Origin: Clostridiaceae bacterium
GTDB taxonomy: Bacteria > Bacillota > Clostridia > Peptostreptococcales > Tindalliaceae
Direction of reading: 5' to 3'
Assembly: GCA_011390155.1 (NCBI GenBank)
Contig: JAABSW010000002.1
Coordinates: 98,106-162,105, forward strand
Length of the DNA: 64,000 nucleotides
The translations under genes and the position numbers were made by a program. This document shows positions 42,556 through 51,544 of the stretch, in pieces (position 1 is the stretch's first letter; every line of letters starts with the position of its first letter). The notes below the pieces were generated by a model. It searched no databases, was not told the origin of the DNA, and worked only from the letters and a program-made list of their open reading frames with translations.

Positions 42556-43833
42556 CTATAACATAGCAGTATTAGGAAGGAACAAAGCGATTTGAGGGAA
42601 CATTACCAATAAGACCGTTGCCAGCATTAAAATGGCAATAAAAGGTGGTGTGTTCCGAATAATTTCCATATAAGGCCTTCTAAAGATCAATTGAGCCGTA
42701 AAAATGTCACACCCAAAGGGAGGTGTCGCCGATCCAACAGCACACTGCAGCACAACCAGCACGCCCAGAAGAATTGGGTCTACGCCTGTGGCCAGTACAT
42801 AGGGGGCAAAAATGGGACTTAACACATAAATGGCTACAATGGGGTCAACGAACATACAGGCAATAAAGTAAGCCACGACCACAATAAAGATTACATATAG
42901 TTGTGAGGGATCTTCGCCAAACAGATATGGCAGGTACGTTTGTGGAATACGCAGGAAGCTGAGCAACCAGGAAAAAGCGTTTCCTGCACCAACCAATACG
43001 AAAACCACACCTGTAATAACACCTGTTTGCATAAAATGATCAATCATGTCTCCAAAACGAATGGTGCGGTAAATCAATCCTTCCAGAATCAATGCATATA
43101 GCACAGACACCGCTGCTGCTTCTGTGGGGCTGAAAAATCCACCATAAATTCCTCCAATGATAATGATGGGGAAACCCATAACCAGAATACCGCCCTTGAC
43201 AGCTTCTTTCCGCTCTTTGTTGTCTGCTTTGGCAATGCTGGCAATGCCGTGTTTTTTTGAATAATACACACAATAAACGGAAAACATAAAGAAAATTAAG
43301 AGTCCAGGACCCACACCTGCCAGGAACAATTTTCCTACGGATGTGCCTGTGACAACGCCATACACGATGAAACCGATGCTGGGAGGTATGAGAAAAGCAA
43401 TGTCACTGGAGTTGATGATCAAGGCCAGGGTAAAAGGACTGGAATAACCGGCTTCCAACAACATTGGCCGCATGGTGCCACCGATGGCCGCCACCGTTGC
43501 CTGGGTAGAACCAGAGACAGCGCCAAACATGGTGCAAGCCGCGTTGGTAGTAATGGCCAACCCACCAGGGATGTGTCCCAGATAAGCCTTTACCATTCTA
43601 ATGAGTTTTTTGGCAGCCTGTCCTGCCGTGATGATGTTAGCTGCCAGAATAAACATGGGCACCGCCACCAGTGAAGGAGGTGTTAATCCGGTCACTACCT
43701 GTTGGACGATAACGTTCATGTTAAAGTTCGGTATGTTCATGTAGATGTACACAATGAGGGATCCCAACAGGGTGATCATGAAGGGAAATCCAAAGAACAA
43801 CATAAAAAACAGGCTAATTACTAGTAAGACCAT
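42556..43833 (-). CDS. dctM: TRAP transporter large permease (DctM)
   Basis: 425-aa membrane protein, 12 or so helices. Family segments are FGFPFMITLLGSLIVYIYMN, then MFILAANIITAGQAAKKLI and ATVAAIGGTMRPMLLEAGYSSPF, and finally PIFAPYVLATGVDPILLGVL and ATPPFGCDIFTAQLIF. It forms the ion-driven channel subunit of a tripartite TRAP importer with the small permease and the binding protein encoded directly upstream. GAGGTGAG precedes the ATG. The gene overlaps nothing but lies 15 nt from DctQ and 16 nt from the racemase gene, so all are one transcript. Confidence 0.95.
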   Translation of the reverse strand: MVLLVISLFFMLFFGFPFMITLLGSLIVYIYMNIPNFNMNVIVQQVVTGLTPPSLVAVPMFILAANIITAGQAAKKLIRMVKAYLGHIPGGLAITTNAACTMFGAVSGSTQATVAAIGGTMRPMLLEAGYSSPFTLALIINSSDIAFLIPPSIGFIVYGVVTGTSVGKLFLAGVGPGLLIFFMFSVYCVYYSKKHGIASIAKADNKERKEAVKGGILVMGFPIIIIGGIYGGFFSPTEAAAVSVLYALILEGLIYRTIRFGDMIDHFMQTGVITGVVFVLVGAGNAFSWLLSFLRIPQTYLPYLFGEDPSQLYVIFIVVVAYFIACMFVDPIVAIYVLSPIFAPYVLATGVDPILLGVLVVLQCAVGSATPPFGCDIFTAQLIFRRPYMEIIRNTPPFIAILMLATVLLVMFPQIALFLPNTAML

Positions 43834-43848
43834 TGTCTCACCTCTCTT

Positions 43849-44508
43849 CTACTCATTTTTAGGGGGCTGGTTGACATCCTTTTCATGGCCCACATTTAGC
43901 TTGACTTCACCAAGCATCTCTTCACCAATCTCTTCGTACTGCTCCGCCATTTGTTGAAGCTCCTCTGCTTCGTATTCCCCCTGCTGCTCCGGAGACAACC
44001 AGACTTCCGGCACCATTAGGTTTTTAACCACTGTGCGGACATACTGGATGCCTGCAGAAAAGAATCCCAGGGGAATAACGATTAAAAATGTCCAGTAGGG
44101 CAGGCGTAACGCAGGTGTTTTGTGAGACATGAGTCTTGCCTGGGCCATGTAGTCATAGGCATATTTTGCCATCATGAACATAAAGATGGCCCCCACCACA
44201 CTGATGATAAGGATCATGGCTTTTTGCACCTTCAGGGGCATGATATCGAAGAAGGCACCCATACGGATGTGCCGGGCCTTACGCACCCCATAGCTTACCC
44301 CCACAAATGTGATGAGCATGACCAGCATTTCTGTCAGCTCTTCCACGAAATAAATGCTTGTGAAAAAAGTTCTGGCAAACACATTGACAATGACCAATGA
44401 CGCCAGGATAAAAACAGACAGGGATAAGATAATGACTTCAAACCAGTCAAAGGCCCGTCCGAATTTTTGAAAAAGAAAGGAGATACCCATCTTATTTTCT
44501 GCTTCCAT
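43849..44508 (-). CDS. dctQ: TRAP transporter small permease (DctQ)
   Basis: 219 aa, four transmembrane helices, as expected for DctQ. Helix 1 is VIILSLSVFILASLVIVNVFAR. The family motif ELTEMLVMLITFVGVSYGVRKARHIRMG follows. YWTFLIVIPLGFFSAGIQYVRT closes the membrane part. An acidic C-terminal tail of about 50 residues (rich in Glu, ending VNQPPKNE) is longer than usual and cytoplasmic. AAAGGAGCG precedes the ATG. Works with DctM and DctP next to it. Confidence 0.92.
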   Translation of the reverse strand: MEAENKMGISFLFQKFGRAFDWFEVIILSLSVFILASLVIVNVFARTFFTSIYFVEELTEMLVMLITFVGVSYGVRKARHIRMGAFFDIMPLKVQKAMILIISVVGAIFMFMMAKYAYDYMAQARLMSHKTPALRLPYWTFLIVIPLGFFSAGIQYVRTVVKNLMVPEVWLSPEQQGEYEAEELQQMAEQYEEIGEEMLGEVKLNVGHEKDVNQPPKNE

Positions 44509-44575
44509 TGCGACGCTCCTTTCAAGGCTCTCCGGGGACCAGGATCCCCGGAGAAACTTTGATAGTTTACTTGAT

Positions 44576-45736
44576 TTATTCGATGCCTAATTCTGTTTTA
44601 GCATTTTCGATATCCTTTAACAGCACTTCAAGAATTTCTTCTGCTTGTGGTCCACCAATTTCAAGAAACTTATCATAGACAGGAAGAGCATTTTCAATGA
44701 AGGCTTCCTGCTCAGGACCGGTGATTTCGTGGTAAACAATATCAGGACGCTGTTCCATCATGTACGCCAGGTCTTCTTCATGTTTTTCATTAATCCATTC
44801 GCCGGCGGGAATGATGGCGTCAATCCACCAGTCTCTCATTTCCTGTTGTACTTCCGGTGGCAGGGAATCAAAGAACTGCATGTTAACCGTCGGAATGCCT
44901 GTAAATGGTTCAGCATAGATGTCTGTTAAATAGTCTTGCACTTCATAAAAGTTCATGCTTCGGATAGCAAAGATGGGGTTAACCTGACCATCGATTAGGT
45001 TTGTCTGCAAACCACCGTAGATTTCGCCGTAGTTCATAGGTGTGGGGGCTGCGCCGTAAGCCAGGTAGTCTTCTACCAACAAGGCAGATCCCATAACACG
45101 TACTTTTAATCCATTCAAATCTTCAACTGTCTCAATAGGTCTGTTGGAGGTGATGGTCTGCCATCCTTCAAACATGAGGCTGAGTGGCACCAAGCCATTA
45201 CGTCGAAAGGCTTCTTCCAACACGCCCATGAATTCACCGTTTCGAACAACCCAGTCCATGGTTTCAACGGTTCTTTCATCAGGCCACAGGTAGTGAAGTG
45301 CCAACACCTGTGCTTCCGGCACGAAAGCACTGATCCATGCAAAGTCTGTGAAAACATATTCAACGACACCCAATTGGGCCAGTTCGTTAATGTCACGGGT
45401 GTCACCCAGGGTTCCGTACGGGTATACAGTGACATCGTAGGTGCCTTCTGTTACTTCGCGCATATGGTCAGCGTAGTGCTCTGCCCATACAGTCATGAAA
45501 TCGCCTTCGATTTCCTCAGAAGCGAACTTAGGTTGGCGCGGTTCTGGTAAAACCAGAGCTGATGCTTCTTCTGCTGGTTCCTCGCCGTTTGCTTCCTGTT
45601 CTGCCGGAGCTTCAGGCTCTTCTGGTGCTGGTTCCTGTGCAGGACTGCCACAGCCGGATAGTGCCAGTGTTCCCAGCATTGCCACCAGAAGCAATAACAC
45701 CGTAAACTTTTTCATGCTCTTCATGCTTTTTTTCAT
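44576..45736 (-). CDS. dctP: TRAP transporter substrate-binding lipoprotein (DctP)
   Basis: 386 aa. Start at ATG 45736 with GGAGG; two more Met-Lys starts follow closely. A signal peptide ends at LALSGCG (lipobox), then an acidic Pro/Glu/Ala linker of about 40 residues, then the TRAP binding domain (DFMTVWAEHYADHMREVTEGTYDVTVYPYGTLGDTRD). ETVEDLNGLKVRVMGSALLVEDYLAYGAAPTPMNYGEIYGGLQTNLIDGQ contains the family's carboxylate-binding Arg region (LKVRV). It captures an organic acid or zwitterionic osmolyte. The adjoining hydrolases suggest an amide or cyclic amino compound. Confidence 0.93.
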   Translation of the reverse strand: MKKSMKSMKKFTVLLLLVAMLGTLALSGCGSPAQEPAPEEPEAPAEQEANGEEPAEEASALVLPEPRQPKFASEEIEGDFMTVWAEHYADHMREVTEGTYDVTVYPYGTLGDTRDINELAQLGVVEYVFTDFAWISAFVPEAQVLALHYLWPDERTVETMDWVVRNGEFMGVLEEAFRRNGLVPLSLMFEGWQTITSNRPIETVEDLNGLKVRVMGSALLVEDYLAYGAAPTPMNYGEIYGGLQTNLIDGQVNPIFAIRSMNFYEVQDYLTDIYAEPFTGIPTVNMQFFDSLPPEVQQEMRDWWIDAIIPAGEWINEKHEEDLAYMMEQRPDIVYHEITGPEQEAFIENALPVYDKFLEIGGPQAEEILEVLLKDIENAKTELGIE

Positions 45737-45836
45737 TTTTTCTCCTCCTTTGTTTTCTATCAACCACCTTGGGAGATAACTCACCAGGTTGTTAAAAAAT
45801 GATCAATATGCCGAATCTCTCGAATAATCAGTTAAT

Positions 45837-45851
45837 ATAAGAGACTCTTAT
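45837..45851. repeat. Inverted repeat between M20 and dctP genes
   Basis: ATAAGAGACTCTTAT is a perfect 7-1-7 palindrome in the 148-nt gap before dctP. A short hairpin (CTTGT...ACAAG) lies next to it. Could be an operator or an mRNA-processing structure. Confidence 0.4.
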
Positions 45852-45884
45852 GCCTTGTTTTGAAAGACAAGATACTTTCCTTTT

Positions 45885-47063
45885 TTATTTTGCCCATTGT
45901 TGAAAATACGTTAATGCTCCCTTCACCATCAGCTCAACACCTTTCACCAAAACAGTCTCATCGATGTTAAAACGGGGATGATGGTGAGGGTAATGGGTTT
46001 CTTTTTCTTCATTACCTGTGCCAACGAAAACAAAAACACCTGGCACGCGTGCACAAAATTCCGAAAAATCTTCACTGGCCATACTGGCATAAGGTAGAAT
46101 TGCCTCACTGCTTTTCATAACATCCGCTGCCACTTCTGTCATCAACCTGGTCATACCTGCGTCGTTGATCAGAGGGATATTTTCTCTGAACCACTCCATT
46201 TCACATTCACAACCGTGGGTGGCTGCCACTTTTTCTGCCAATTGCTTTAGCCGAAGGATCGGTCGGTCATCACGGTCATCATAAAGTGTTCGGATCGAAC
46301 CTTCCAGCGTAATGGTGTCTGGTATAATATTGGCTTTTGTACCACCGTTTATTTTCCCAAACATGATCACCGTCGGTTTCATCAGGCTGATTTCCCTGGT
46401 TTGTATTCGCTGTGCTGTTTGCACCAGGTCCGCAGCTGCGATCACAGGGTCAACGGCCGTTTCCGGATATCCGGTATGTCCGCCAACGCCTTTGATGGTG
46501 ATGGTGAAAATGTCTAACCCTGACATGATTCCCCCTGTCGACAGTCCCACCGTCCCGCTGGGCAGCGGTGTCCAAACGTGTATACCAATGGCCGCATCCA
46601 CTTTAGGATTTTCCAGCACCCCTTCTTCAATCATGGGAAGAGCGCCGGCGTTTTCTTCATTGGGTTGAAACACCAGTTTAATGGTTCCGTTAATCTGATC
46701 CCTGAACTTCATCAATGTCTTAGCCGTGATCAGCAGACCTGCGGTGTGGGCATCGTGAGCACAGGCATGCATCACGCCTGGATTTTGTGATGTATAGGGC
46801 ACATCATTTTCTTCCGTCACAGGCAACGCATCCATGTCAGCACGCAACATCAATACCGGAGATTTCGCCGTGCCTTCAATGATTCCCACCACACCTGTAT
46901 TGGCCATACGTTCCGTGGGTATATCCAGGGCCTGTAAGTATGTTTCAACGATCTCTGCCGTGCGATTTTCCTCAAAACCCAGTTCCGGGTACATGTGAAA
47001 ATCACGTCGCAAGGCAATCAGTTCGTCTTCCATTTCCACTATGGTTTGCTGAATATCATCCAT
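45885..47063 (-). CDS. M20-family metallo-amidohydrolase
   Basis: 392 aa. Zn-dependent amidohydrolase of the M20D (hippurate/IAA-amino-acid hydrolase) branch. LRRDFHMYPELGFEE opens the catalytic domain; LRADMDALPVTEEN is the first metal motif; HACAHDAHT replaces the common HACGHDGHT; FQPNEENAGALPMIEEG carries the catalytic Glu pair. The dimerisation domain has KGVGGHTGYPETAVDPV. HPRFNIDE ends the metal site. Start taken at ATG 47063, with AAGGAGGG at a long 12 nt; ATG 47108, which overlaps the IclR gene by 13 nt, is an alternative. It presumably hydrolyses an N-acyl or amide product of the imported compound. Confidence 0.9.
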   Translation of the reverse strand: MDDIQQTIVEMEDELIALRRDFHMYPELGFEENRTAEIVETYLQALDIPTERMANTGVVGIIEGTAKSPVLMLRADMDALPVTEENDVPYTSQNPGVMHACAHDAHTAGLLITAKTLMKFRDQINGTIKLVFQPNEENAGALPMIEEGVLENPKVDAAIGIHVWTPLPSGTVGLSTGGIMSGLDIFTITIKGVGGHTGYPETAVDPVIAAADLVQTAQRIQTREISLMKPTVIMFGKINGGTKANIIPDTITLEGSIRTLYDDRDDRPILRLKQLAEKVAATHGCECEMEWFRENIPLINDAGMTRLMTEVAADVMKSSEAILPYASMASEDFSEFCARVPGVFVFVGTGNEEKETHYPHHHPRFNIDETVLVKGVELMVKGALTYFQQWAK

Positions 47064-47095
47064 GGGGGTGTTTATCCCTCCTTCCGGTTTACGGA

Positions 47096-47899
47096 TCACT
47101 TCTGCCATCCTAAGAAGGTGGATAGTTTATCCGTTGCTTCCTGTAAATCCTGCTGTATTTCCTGAATTTTATTAAAAGTCATGCGAATGGAAGCACCACT
47201 CACACTAACCGCAGCCACTATCTCATTCTTAAAGTCCCGAACAGGCATAGCCAAACAAGTTAATCCGGCACACACCTCTTCATCATCCACACTATAACCC
47301 TGCCGACGAATTTTTTCCAATTCTGTCATCAAATGATCGATGGTGGTAATGGTGTTGGAGGTGAAGCTTTCATAAGCACCTTCTCCCAGAATATTGATCA
47401 CTTCTTCCCGGGTCATTTCTGAGATGAGTGCCTTTCCCATGGCAGTGGCGTGCAATGGTTCACGGGCACCGATCTGAAGGTTTGCAATCAGCGACGTCTT
47501 GGGGCTTGTTTTGAAAATGGTCACCACACTGTCCTTAACACGGACACCAAGGTTAACAGTTTCCTGGCTGGCATCGCAGAGGTCCTGCAAGATGCGATTA
47601 TCCACCCGGTACAGGTTCCGTTGGCGAGGAATTCCATTACCCACTTCAAACAGCTTCCAACTCAACTGATATTTTTTTGTTTCCTCACTTTGATCAATGT
47701 AATTTTTTGCTACCATGGTCTCCAGTATTCTGTGCACCGTGCTTTTACCCAGTTCCAGTTCCTTACTCAATTCACTGATACTGATCCCTTCACGGTACTG
47801 GTCCTTTGACAGAAGGTTGAAAACCTCCAATGCCTTTTCCACTGTTTGCACTGGGTACTTAGCGGTTCGGGTTATTTTGTCTTTTTGAATTTTATCCAT
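47096..47899 (-). CDS. IclR-family transcriptional regulator
   Basis: 267 aa. N-terminal winged helix-turn-helix (TVEKALEVFNLLSKDQYREGISISELSKELELGKSTVHRILETMV). The C-terminal ligand domain follows (GAREPLHATAMGKALISEM; GYSVDDEEVCAGLTCLAMPVRDFKNEIVAAVSVSG), exactly the IclR pattern. It likely controls the surrounding catabolic genes in response to the transported compound or a breakdown product. It is 13 nt inside, or adjacent to, the M20 gene, so it is co-transcribed with the operon it may regulate. A candidate operator with IclR-like spacing is seen upstream of panB. Confidence 0.93.
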   Translation of the reverse strand: MDKIQKDKITRTAKYPVQTVEKALEVFNLLSKDQYREGISISELSKELELGKSTVHRILETMVAKNYIDQSEETKKYQLSWKLFEVGNGIPRQRNLYRVDNRILQDLCDASQETVNLGVRVKDSVVTIFKTSPKTSLIANLQIGAREPLHATAMGKALISEMTREEVINILGEGAYESFTSNTITTIDHLMTELEKIRRQGYSVDDEEVCAGLTCLAMPVRDFKNEIVAAVSVSGASIRMTFNKIQEIQQDLQEATDKLSTFLGWQK

Positions 47900-48024
47900 G
47901 GTTTACACCTGACTTTCAGTGTTGGTTACTGTCAACATGCTTCTTCCATCCGTTAAAACAATTAGGTGAACAAACTAAGTATCTGCAGCCAAATGTTACA
48001 AAGGCGTCTGTTTATGATGGGAAA

Positions 48025-48052
48025 TGGGTTTTCCGATGAAAGGGAAAACCCA
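48025..48052 (-). terminator. Hairpin after the second glutamate dehydrogenase-like gene
   Basis: TGGGTTTTCC pairs perfectly with GGAAAACCCA over an 8-nt loop. The tail on the minus strand (TTTCCC) is short, so it may be a weak terminator before the IclR gene. Confidence 0.55.
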
Positions 48053-48063
48053 CATCCTTATTA

Positions 48064-49299
48064 TTAGACCCAGCCTCTGGCTTTCATGGACTCGCTCAGT
48101 TTGTCAAGGGCATTGATCCATGCAGCGTTTCGATAAGAAGTGTTTTTCTTTTCTGCTGTCTCCACCGTTTCCCGGTATGCCTTTACAATACGTTCTTTTA
48201 ATTTGGCGTTGACTGTATCAATGTCCCAATAGGAGTCTGTCAGACCCTGAGTGCGTTCAAAAGCACACACAATGGCACTGCCGCAATTGGTCAACACATC
48301 AGGCACAATGTGAACCTTATTCGCTAAGAGGATTTTTTCGCCTTCAGGTGTCACCGGCCCATTGGCACATTCCATGATCACTTTCGCTTTCACGTCAGCC
48401 GCATTGCCATCATGGATCACACTTTGCACCGCTGCCGGCATGAGAATATCGCACTCAATGGCAAATAGTTCCTTGTCCGAAATAGGTGTTGTGCCAGGGA
48501 AACCAACCACTGACTTTTGCTCAAGGGCATATTCTTCCAATTTGGGAATGTCAATACCCTCCGGATTTTGAATGCCGCCCTTGATGTCGCCGATGGCAAT
48601 GATTTTATAGCCCTGGTCATGAAGGAGTCTGGCGGCGATACGTCCAACATTGCCGAAGCCTTGCATGGCAATGGTGGCACCTTTCTGAATACCCATGTCT
48701 TTGATTACTTCCATGGTCACATAGAAAGCGCCTGTACCAGTGGCTTCCATGCTGCCGACGGTACCGCTGGTTGCAGCCGGTTTGTCATTGATGGCTGCCG
48801 GGCTGTGGAATCCGTTGATTTCTTCATATTCATCCAGCATCCAAGCCATGGTTTTAGCACTGGTACCGATGTCAGCACCAGGAACGTCCACCCAGGCACC
48901 TTTCATAGGAAGCTTGCGAATATAAGCGCGGGATAGTCTTTCCAGTTCACCTTCGCTTAATTTTGAGGGGTCAACCTTTACGCCACCTTTACCGCCACCG
49001 GCTGGGATACCGCCCACAGCGTGCTTGATGGTCATCCAAAAGCCAAGGGCTTTCACAATGTCCAGGTCCAGGTCGGGCACAAAACGCAATCCGTTTTTCA
49101 CCTGACCACGGGCGTCATTGTAATGTACACGGTAGGCTTCAAAAATTTCCAGTTCCCCATTGTCCATTTTCATGGGAATCGCAAATTGAAATATTCTCTT
49201 TGGTTGGCTTAACATTTTAACCACATTTGGTTCAGTTCCCGCCAGTTTACTGGCTTCCTGTAAAGTCGTTAACGCGGTTTCAAAAGGGTTTTTGCTCAT
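48064..49299 (-). CDS. Divergent Glu/Leu/Phe/Val dehydrogenase paralog
   Basis: 411 aa, start at ATG 49299 after GGAGG. Same fold as the 2.3-kb gene: catalytic-domain lysines are kept (VKNGLRF, WMTIKHAV, GGGKGG), the catalytic Asp is in PGADIGT and the Rossmann motif is QGFGNVGR. The substrate pocket has changed. GPFKGGVRFHHGV of the canonical copy is GQVKNGLRFVPDL here. NAGGVMVSYFEW is NCGSAIVCAFER, so the Ser that holds the glutamate side chain is Cys and the next Tyr is Ala. The substrate is therefore probably not glutamate but another 2-oxo or amino acid. It lies after the U32-like gene and before IclR, suggesting a role in the same catabolism. Confidence 0.88.
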   Translation of the reverse strand: MSKNPFETALTTLQEASKLAGTEPNVVKMLSQPKRIFQFAIPMKMDNGELEIFEAYRVHYNDARGQVKNGLRFVPDLDLDIVKALGFWMTIKHAVGGIPAGGGKGGVKVDPSKLSEGELERLSRAYIRKLPMKGAWVDVPGADIGTSAKTMAWMLDEYEEINGFHSPAAINDKPAATSGTVGSMEATGTGAFYVTMEVIKDMGIQKGATIAMQGFGNVGRIAARLLHDQGYKIIAIGDIKGGIQNPEGIDIPKLEEYALEQKSVVGFPGTTPISDKELFAIECDILMPAAVQSVIHDGNAADVKAKVIMECANGPVTPEGEKILLANKVHIVPDVLTNCGSAIVCAFERTQGLTDSYWDIDTVNAKLKERIVKAYRETVETAEKKNTSYRNAAWINALDKLSESMKARGWV

Positions 49300-49424
49300 A
49301 GTATTCCTCCTGTCAATATTCATTGTTTACAGTGATTCTTCAATCGGGCCGGCCCCGGTCAGGAAGAATAAATTCCAGAACCGGGGCCAGCACTCTTGAT
49401 GAAGGGTCAGCAAGGACTAACGCC

Positions 49425-50363
49425 CTATGGCTTTGGAATTGCCAGGTCATCAGTGTAATCGTTGAAGACCAGCTTTGTGTCGCTTTCTTCGCACCATTCA
49501 TGACAAACCCTGGCCATTCGCACTTTCACCTTAACCAGTTTATTCAATGTTTCATCTTCATGCCATGAGTTGTATAAATCACACTCATTTTTGCCTGGCT
49601 CGAACTTAAAGTACACAGGCGCACAAATACGGGCAATTTCGTCAGCTTCAACGTGACGCTGGTGTCCACCCATGGAATCAACCACACTCATGTAAATATC
49701 CATCGGTATCTTTGTCACACTTCTGATAGAAGCAAACATTGGAAGTGTCAGGTCTGCTAACGGATTGAAGCTGTCTGCACCCAACTCTTCAAGCATTTTT
49801 GCACCAACGGCATTGCCGTGTCCAGCAAACACAGATATCTTGAACTTAACGTCCGCAGGAATCACACCGTCTGCCCGCATTTTGGCAGCAAGGTAAAGCA
49901 TACCTTCATCAGGAATCAGAAAACCACGGATCCCCGCTTCGATACAACGGTTAAATTCCTTCAGCCAAATGTACAGGTTATCCTGCCCACGTGCACGCAT
50001 GCCAGAGACATAACCTTCAGGGGTAACATATTGTCTGCCGCCGTCCCAGCCCCGGGTGGGAACAGGGTTTACCAGGGTTTCAATTTTAGCTTCCGCACCA
50101 ATTTGTGCATAATATTTCAGCTCAGCTTTGTCAAGATAAGCTGATCCGCCAACAGTACCAATCACTCGATGAACCGGCATTTTTTGAGTTTCAATTTCCT
50201 TTACCAGTGTTTCGAAGTTGGCTGCATTTTCAATACCAGCAATTTCCATTCTGTAATGAGCGCCGCCTTCAAAGGATTCAGGTGAACTAGGTAAATCATA
50301 ACGATCCTTTACTGGAAAAGGCGTTTTTTCGGTAATAAACTTCTCGATATCTTTCATTGACAT
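49425..50363 (-). CDS. U32-like / TIM-barrel conserved protein of unknown function
   Basis: 312 aa, soluble. The pattern of GAHYRMEIAGIENAANFETLV, VHRVIGTVGGSAYL, then ECIEAGIRGFLIPDE-like (RCIEAGIRGFLIPDEGML), then FKISVFAGHGNAVGAKMLEELGADSFNPLADLTL and YFKFEPGKNECDLY is that of a TIM barrel annotated in databases as U32-peptidase-like. It lacks the typical U32 signature of collagenases that I know. Function unknown. GGAGG precedes the ATG by 9 nt. It lies between panB (46 nt) and the GDH-like gene (125 nt) on the same strand, which suggests a metabolic enzyme rather than a protease. Confidence 0.6.
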   Translation of the reverse strand: MSMKDIEKFITEKTPFPVKDRYDLPSSPESFEGGAHYRMEIAGIENAANFETLVKEIETQKMPVHRVIGTVGGSAYLDKAELKYYAQIGAEAKIETLVNPVPTRGWDGGRQYVTPEGYVSGMRARGQDNLYIWLKEFNRCIEAGIRGFLIPDEGMLYLAAKMRADGVIPADVKFKISVFAGHGNAVGAKMLEELGADSFNPLADLTLPMFASIRSVTKIPMDIYMSVVDSMGGHQRHVEADEIARICAPVYFKFEPGKNECDLYNSWHEDETLNKLVKVKVRMARVCHEWCEESDTKLVFNDYTDDLAIPKP

Positions 50364-50409
50364 GGTGGGGTTCCTCCTTTAGTCTTTTCTTTTGCTTTTA
50401 TCTTTACTT

Positions 50410-51261
50410 CTACTTTTTATATTCCTTAAAGAGCTTCTCGAACTCTTCGATAGGATCGATCACGTGGTACACATACTCATCTGAGGGGAATACGCCTTCC
50501 TTAACGTCTTTGATGTACTCCTCAAATGCCTTCGTGCATACTTCTGCCACATTGGCATATACCTTAACAAACTTAGGTGTGAATGCCTGGAACTGTCCCA
50601 ACAGATCGCTGCTGATCAGCAATTGACCATCGCAGTCACCTGCGCCGATGGAGTAAACCGGAATGTCCAGTAACTCTGTAATAAAGGCGGTCAGTTCTGG
50701 GGGAACTGCTTCCACCAGAAGGGCAAAAGCGCCGGCTTCCTGCACTGCCAAAGCATCTTCAATAACGCCGCGGGCATTCTTCACGTCACGGCCCTGGGCT
50801 TTAAAACCGCCAAGCTGGCCTGAACTTTGAGGGGTTAACCCGATGTGTCCGATCACTGCAATCCCCGCGTCAGTAATGGCTCTGATTCTTGATTGTATCC
50901 GCACGCCGCCTTCCAGCTTGATGCAGTCTGTGTCTGCTTCTTTGAGAAAACGCACTGCGTTATCCACTGCCTGTTCGTCAGATGACTGATAGGAACCAAA
51001 AGGCATGTCGCCGATGATCCATGTGTTGGGAGCGCCTCTTCTCACTGCCTGGCAGTGGGAGATGCAGTCTTCCATTGTGACGGGAATGGTGCCTTTGTAG
51101 CCCAGGGTACACATGCCCAGGGAGTCACCCACTAAAATCATATCCATGCCTGCCTGCTCTGCAAACATAGCTGTCGGAAAATCATACGCGGTGATCCATG
51201 CCACCTTTTCGCCTGCCTTCTTCATTTTCATCAAATCCAGAATGCTTTTCTTCTTTGCCAT
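50410..51261 (-). CDS. panB: PanB-family 3-methyl-2-oxobutanoate hydroxymethyltransferase
   Basis: 283 aa, PanB fold. The active-site residues are kept: VGDSLGM, DMPFGSY, KLEGG, VIGHIGLTPQ and VEAVP. These bind Mg and 2-oxoisovalerate and take the hydroxymethyl group from methylene-THF. The protein would make, or in reverse break, ketopantoate. No panC, panD or panE is nearby. Instead it heads a catabolic region with a TIM-barrel protein, a dehydrogenase and a TRAP/hydrolase operon. A specialised PanB paralog running on another 2-oxo acid, or in reverse, is possible. Fairly good ribosome site (AGGAGG) before the ATG. A strong promoter and an operator-like repeat are upstream. Confidence 0.85.
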   Translation of the reverse strand: MAKKKSILDLMKMKKAGEKVAWITAYDFPTAMFAEQAGMDMILVGDSLGMCTLGYKGTIPVTMEDCISHCQAVRRGAPNTWIIGDMPFGSYQSSDEQAVDNAVRFLKEADTDCIKLEGGVRIQSRIRAITDAGIAVIGHIGLTPQSSGQLGGFKAQGRDVKNARGVIEDALAVQEAGAFALLVEAVPPELTAFITELLDIPVYSIGAGDCDGQLLISSDLLGQFQAFTPKFVKVYANVAEVCTKAFEEYIKDVKEGVFPSDEYVYHVIDPIEEFEKLFKEYKK

Positions 51262-51525
51262 TCTTTACTTCCTCCTTTTCTCTTCAGCCTTTCGGCCCTG
51301 CCTGGTATATTTTCATACGCCGACTCCGTGTAACAATTCAGGAGAAAACGTTTTCCTGACATATAGATTTTTAGGAATGCATTTCTACTTTATCCATTAA
51401 AATACCTTCTGTTTCTTTTATTCTTTCATTGGTCTGGCATTTAAATTTATTAAAAAAAGTTAGATTCATTGCAATTACTGTCTTTTCCTGCAATATTTTT
51501 GCTCTTTTGCTTAATCGAATAAAAT

Positions 51526-51538
51526 AGAACACCGTTCT
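51526..51538. promoter_or_regulatory. Inverted-repeat operator at the panB start point
   Basis: AGAAC-ACC-GTTCT (minus strand AGAACGGTGTTCT) is a 5-3-5 palindrome placed just downstream of the panB -10, over the predicted start of transcription. Its size and spacing suit a repressor of the IclR type, whose gene is in the same cluster. Not found in a second place in the window. Confidence 0.5.
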
Positions 51539-51544
51539 GTTTTA

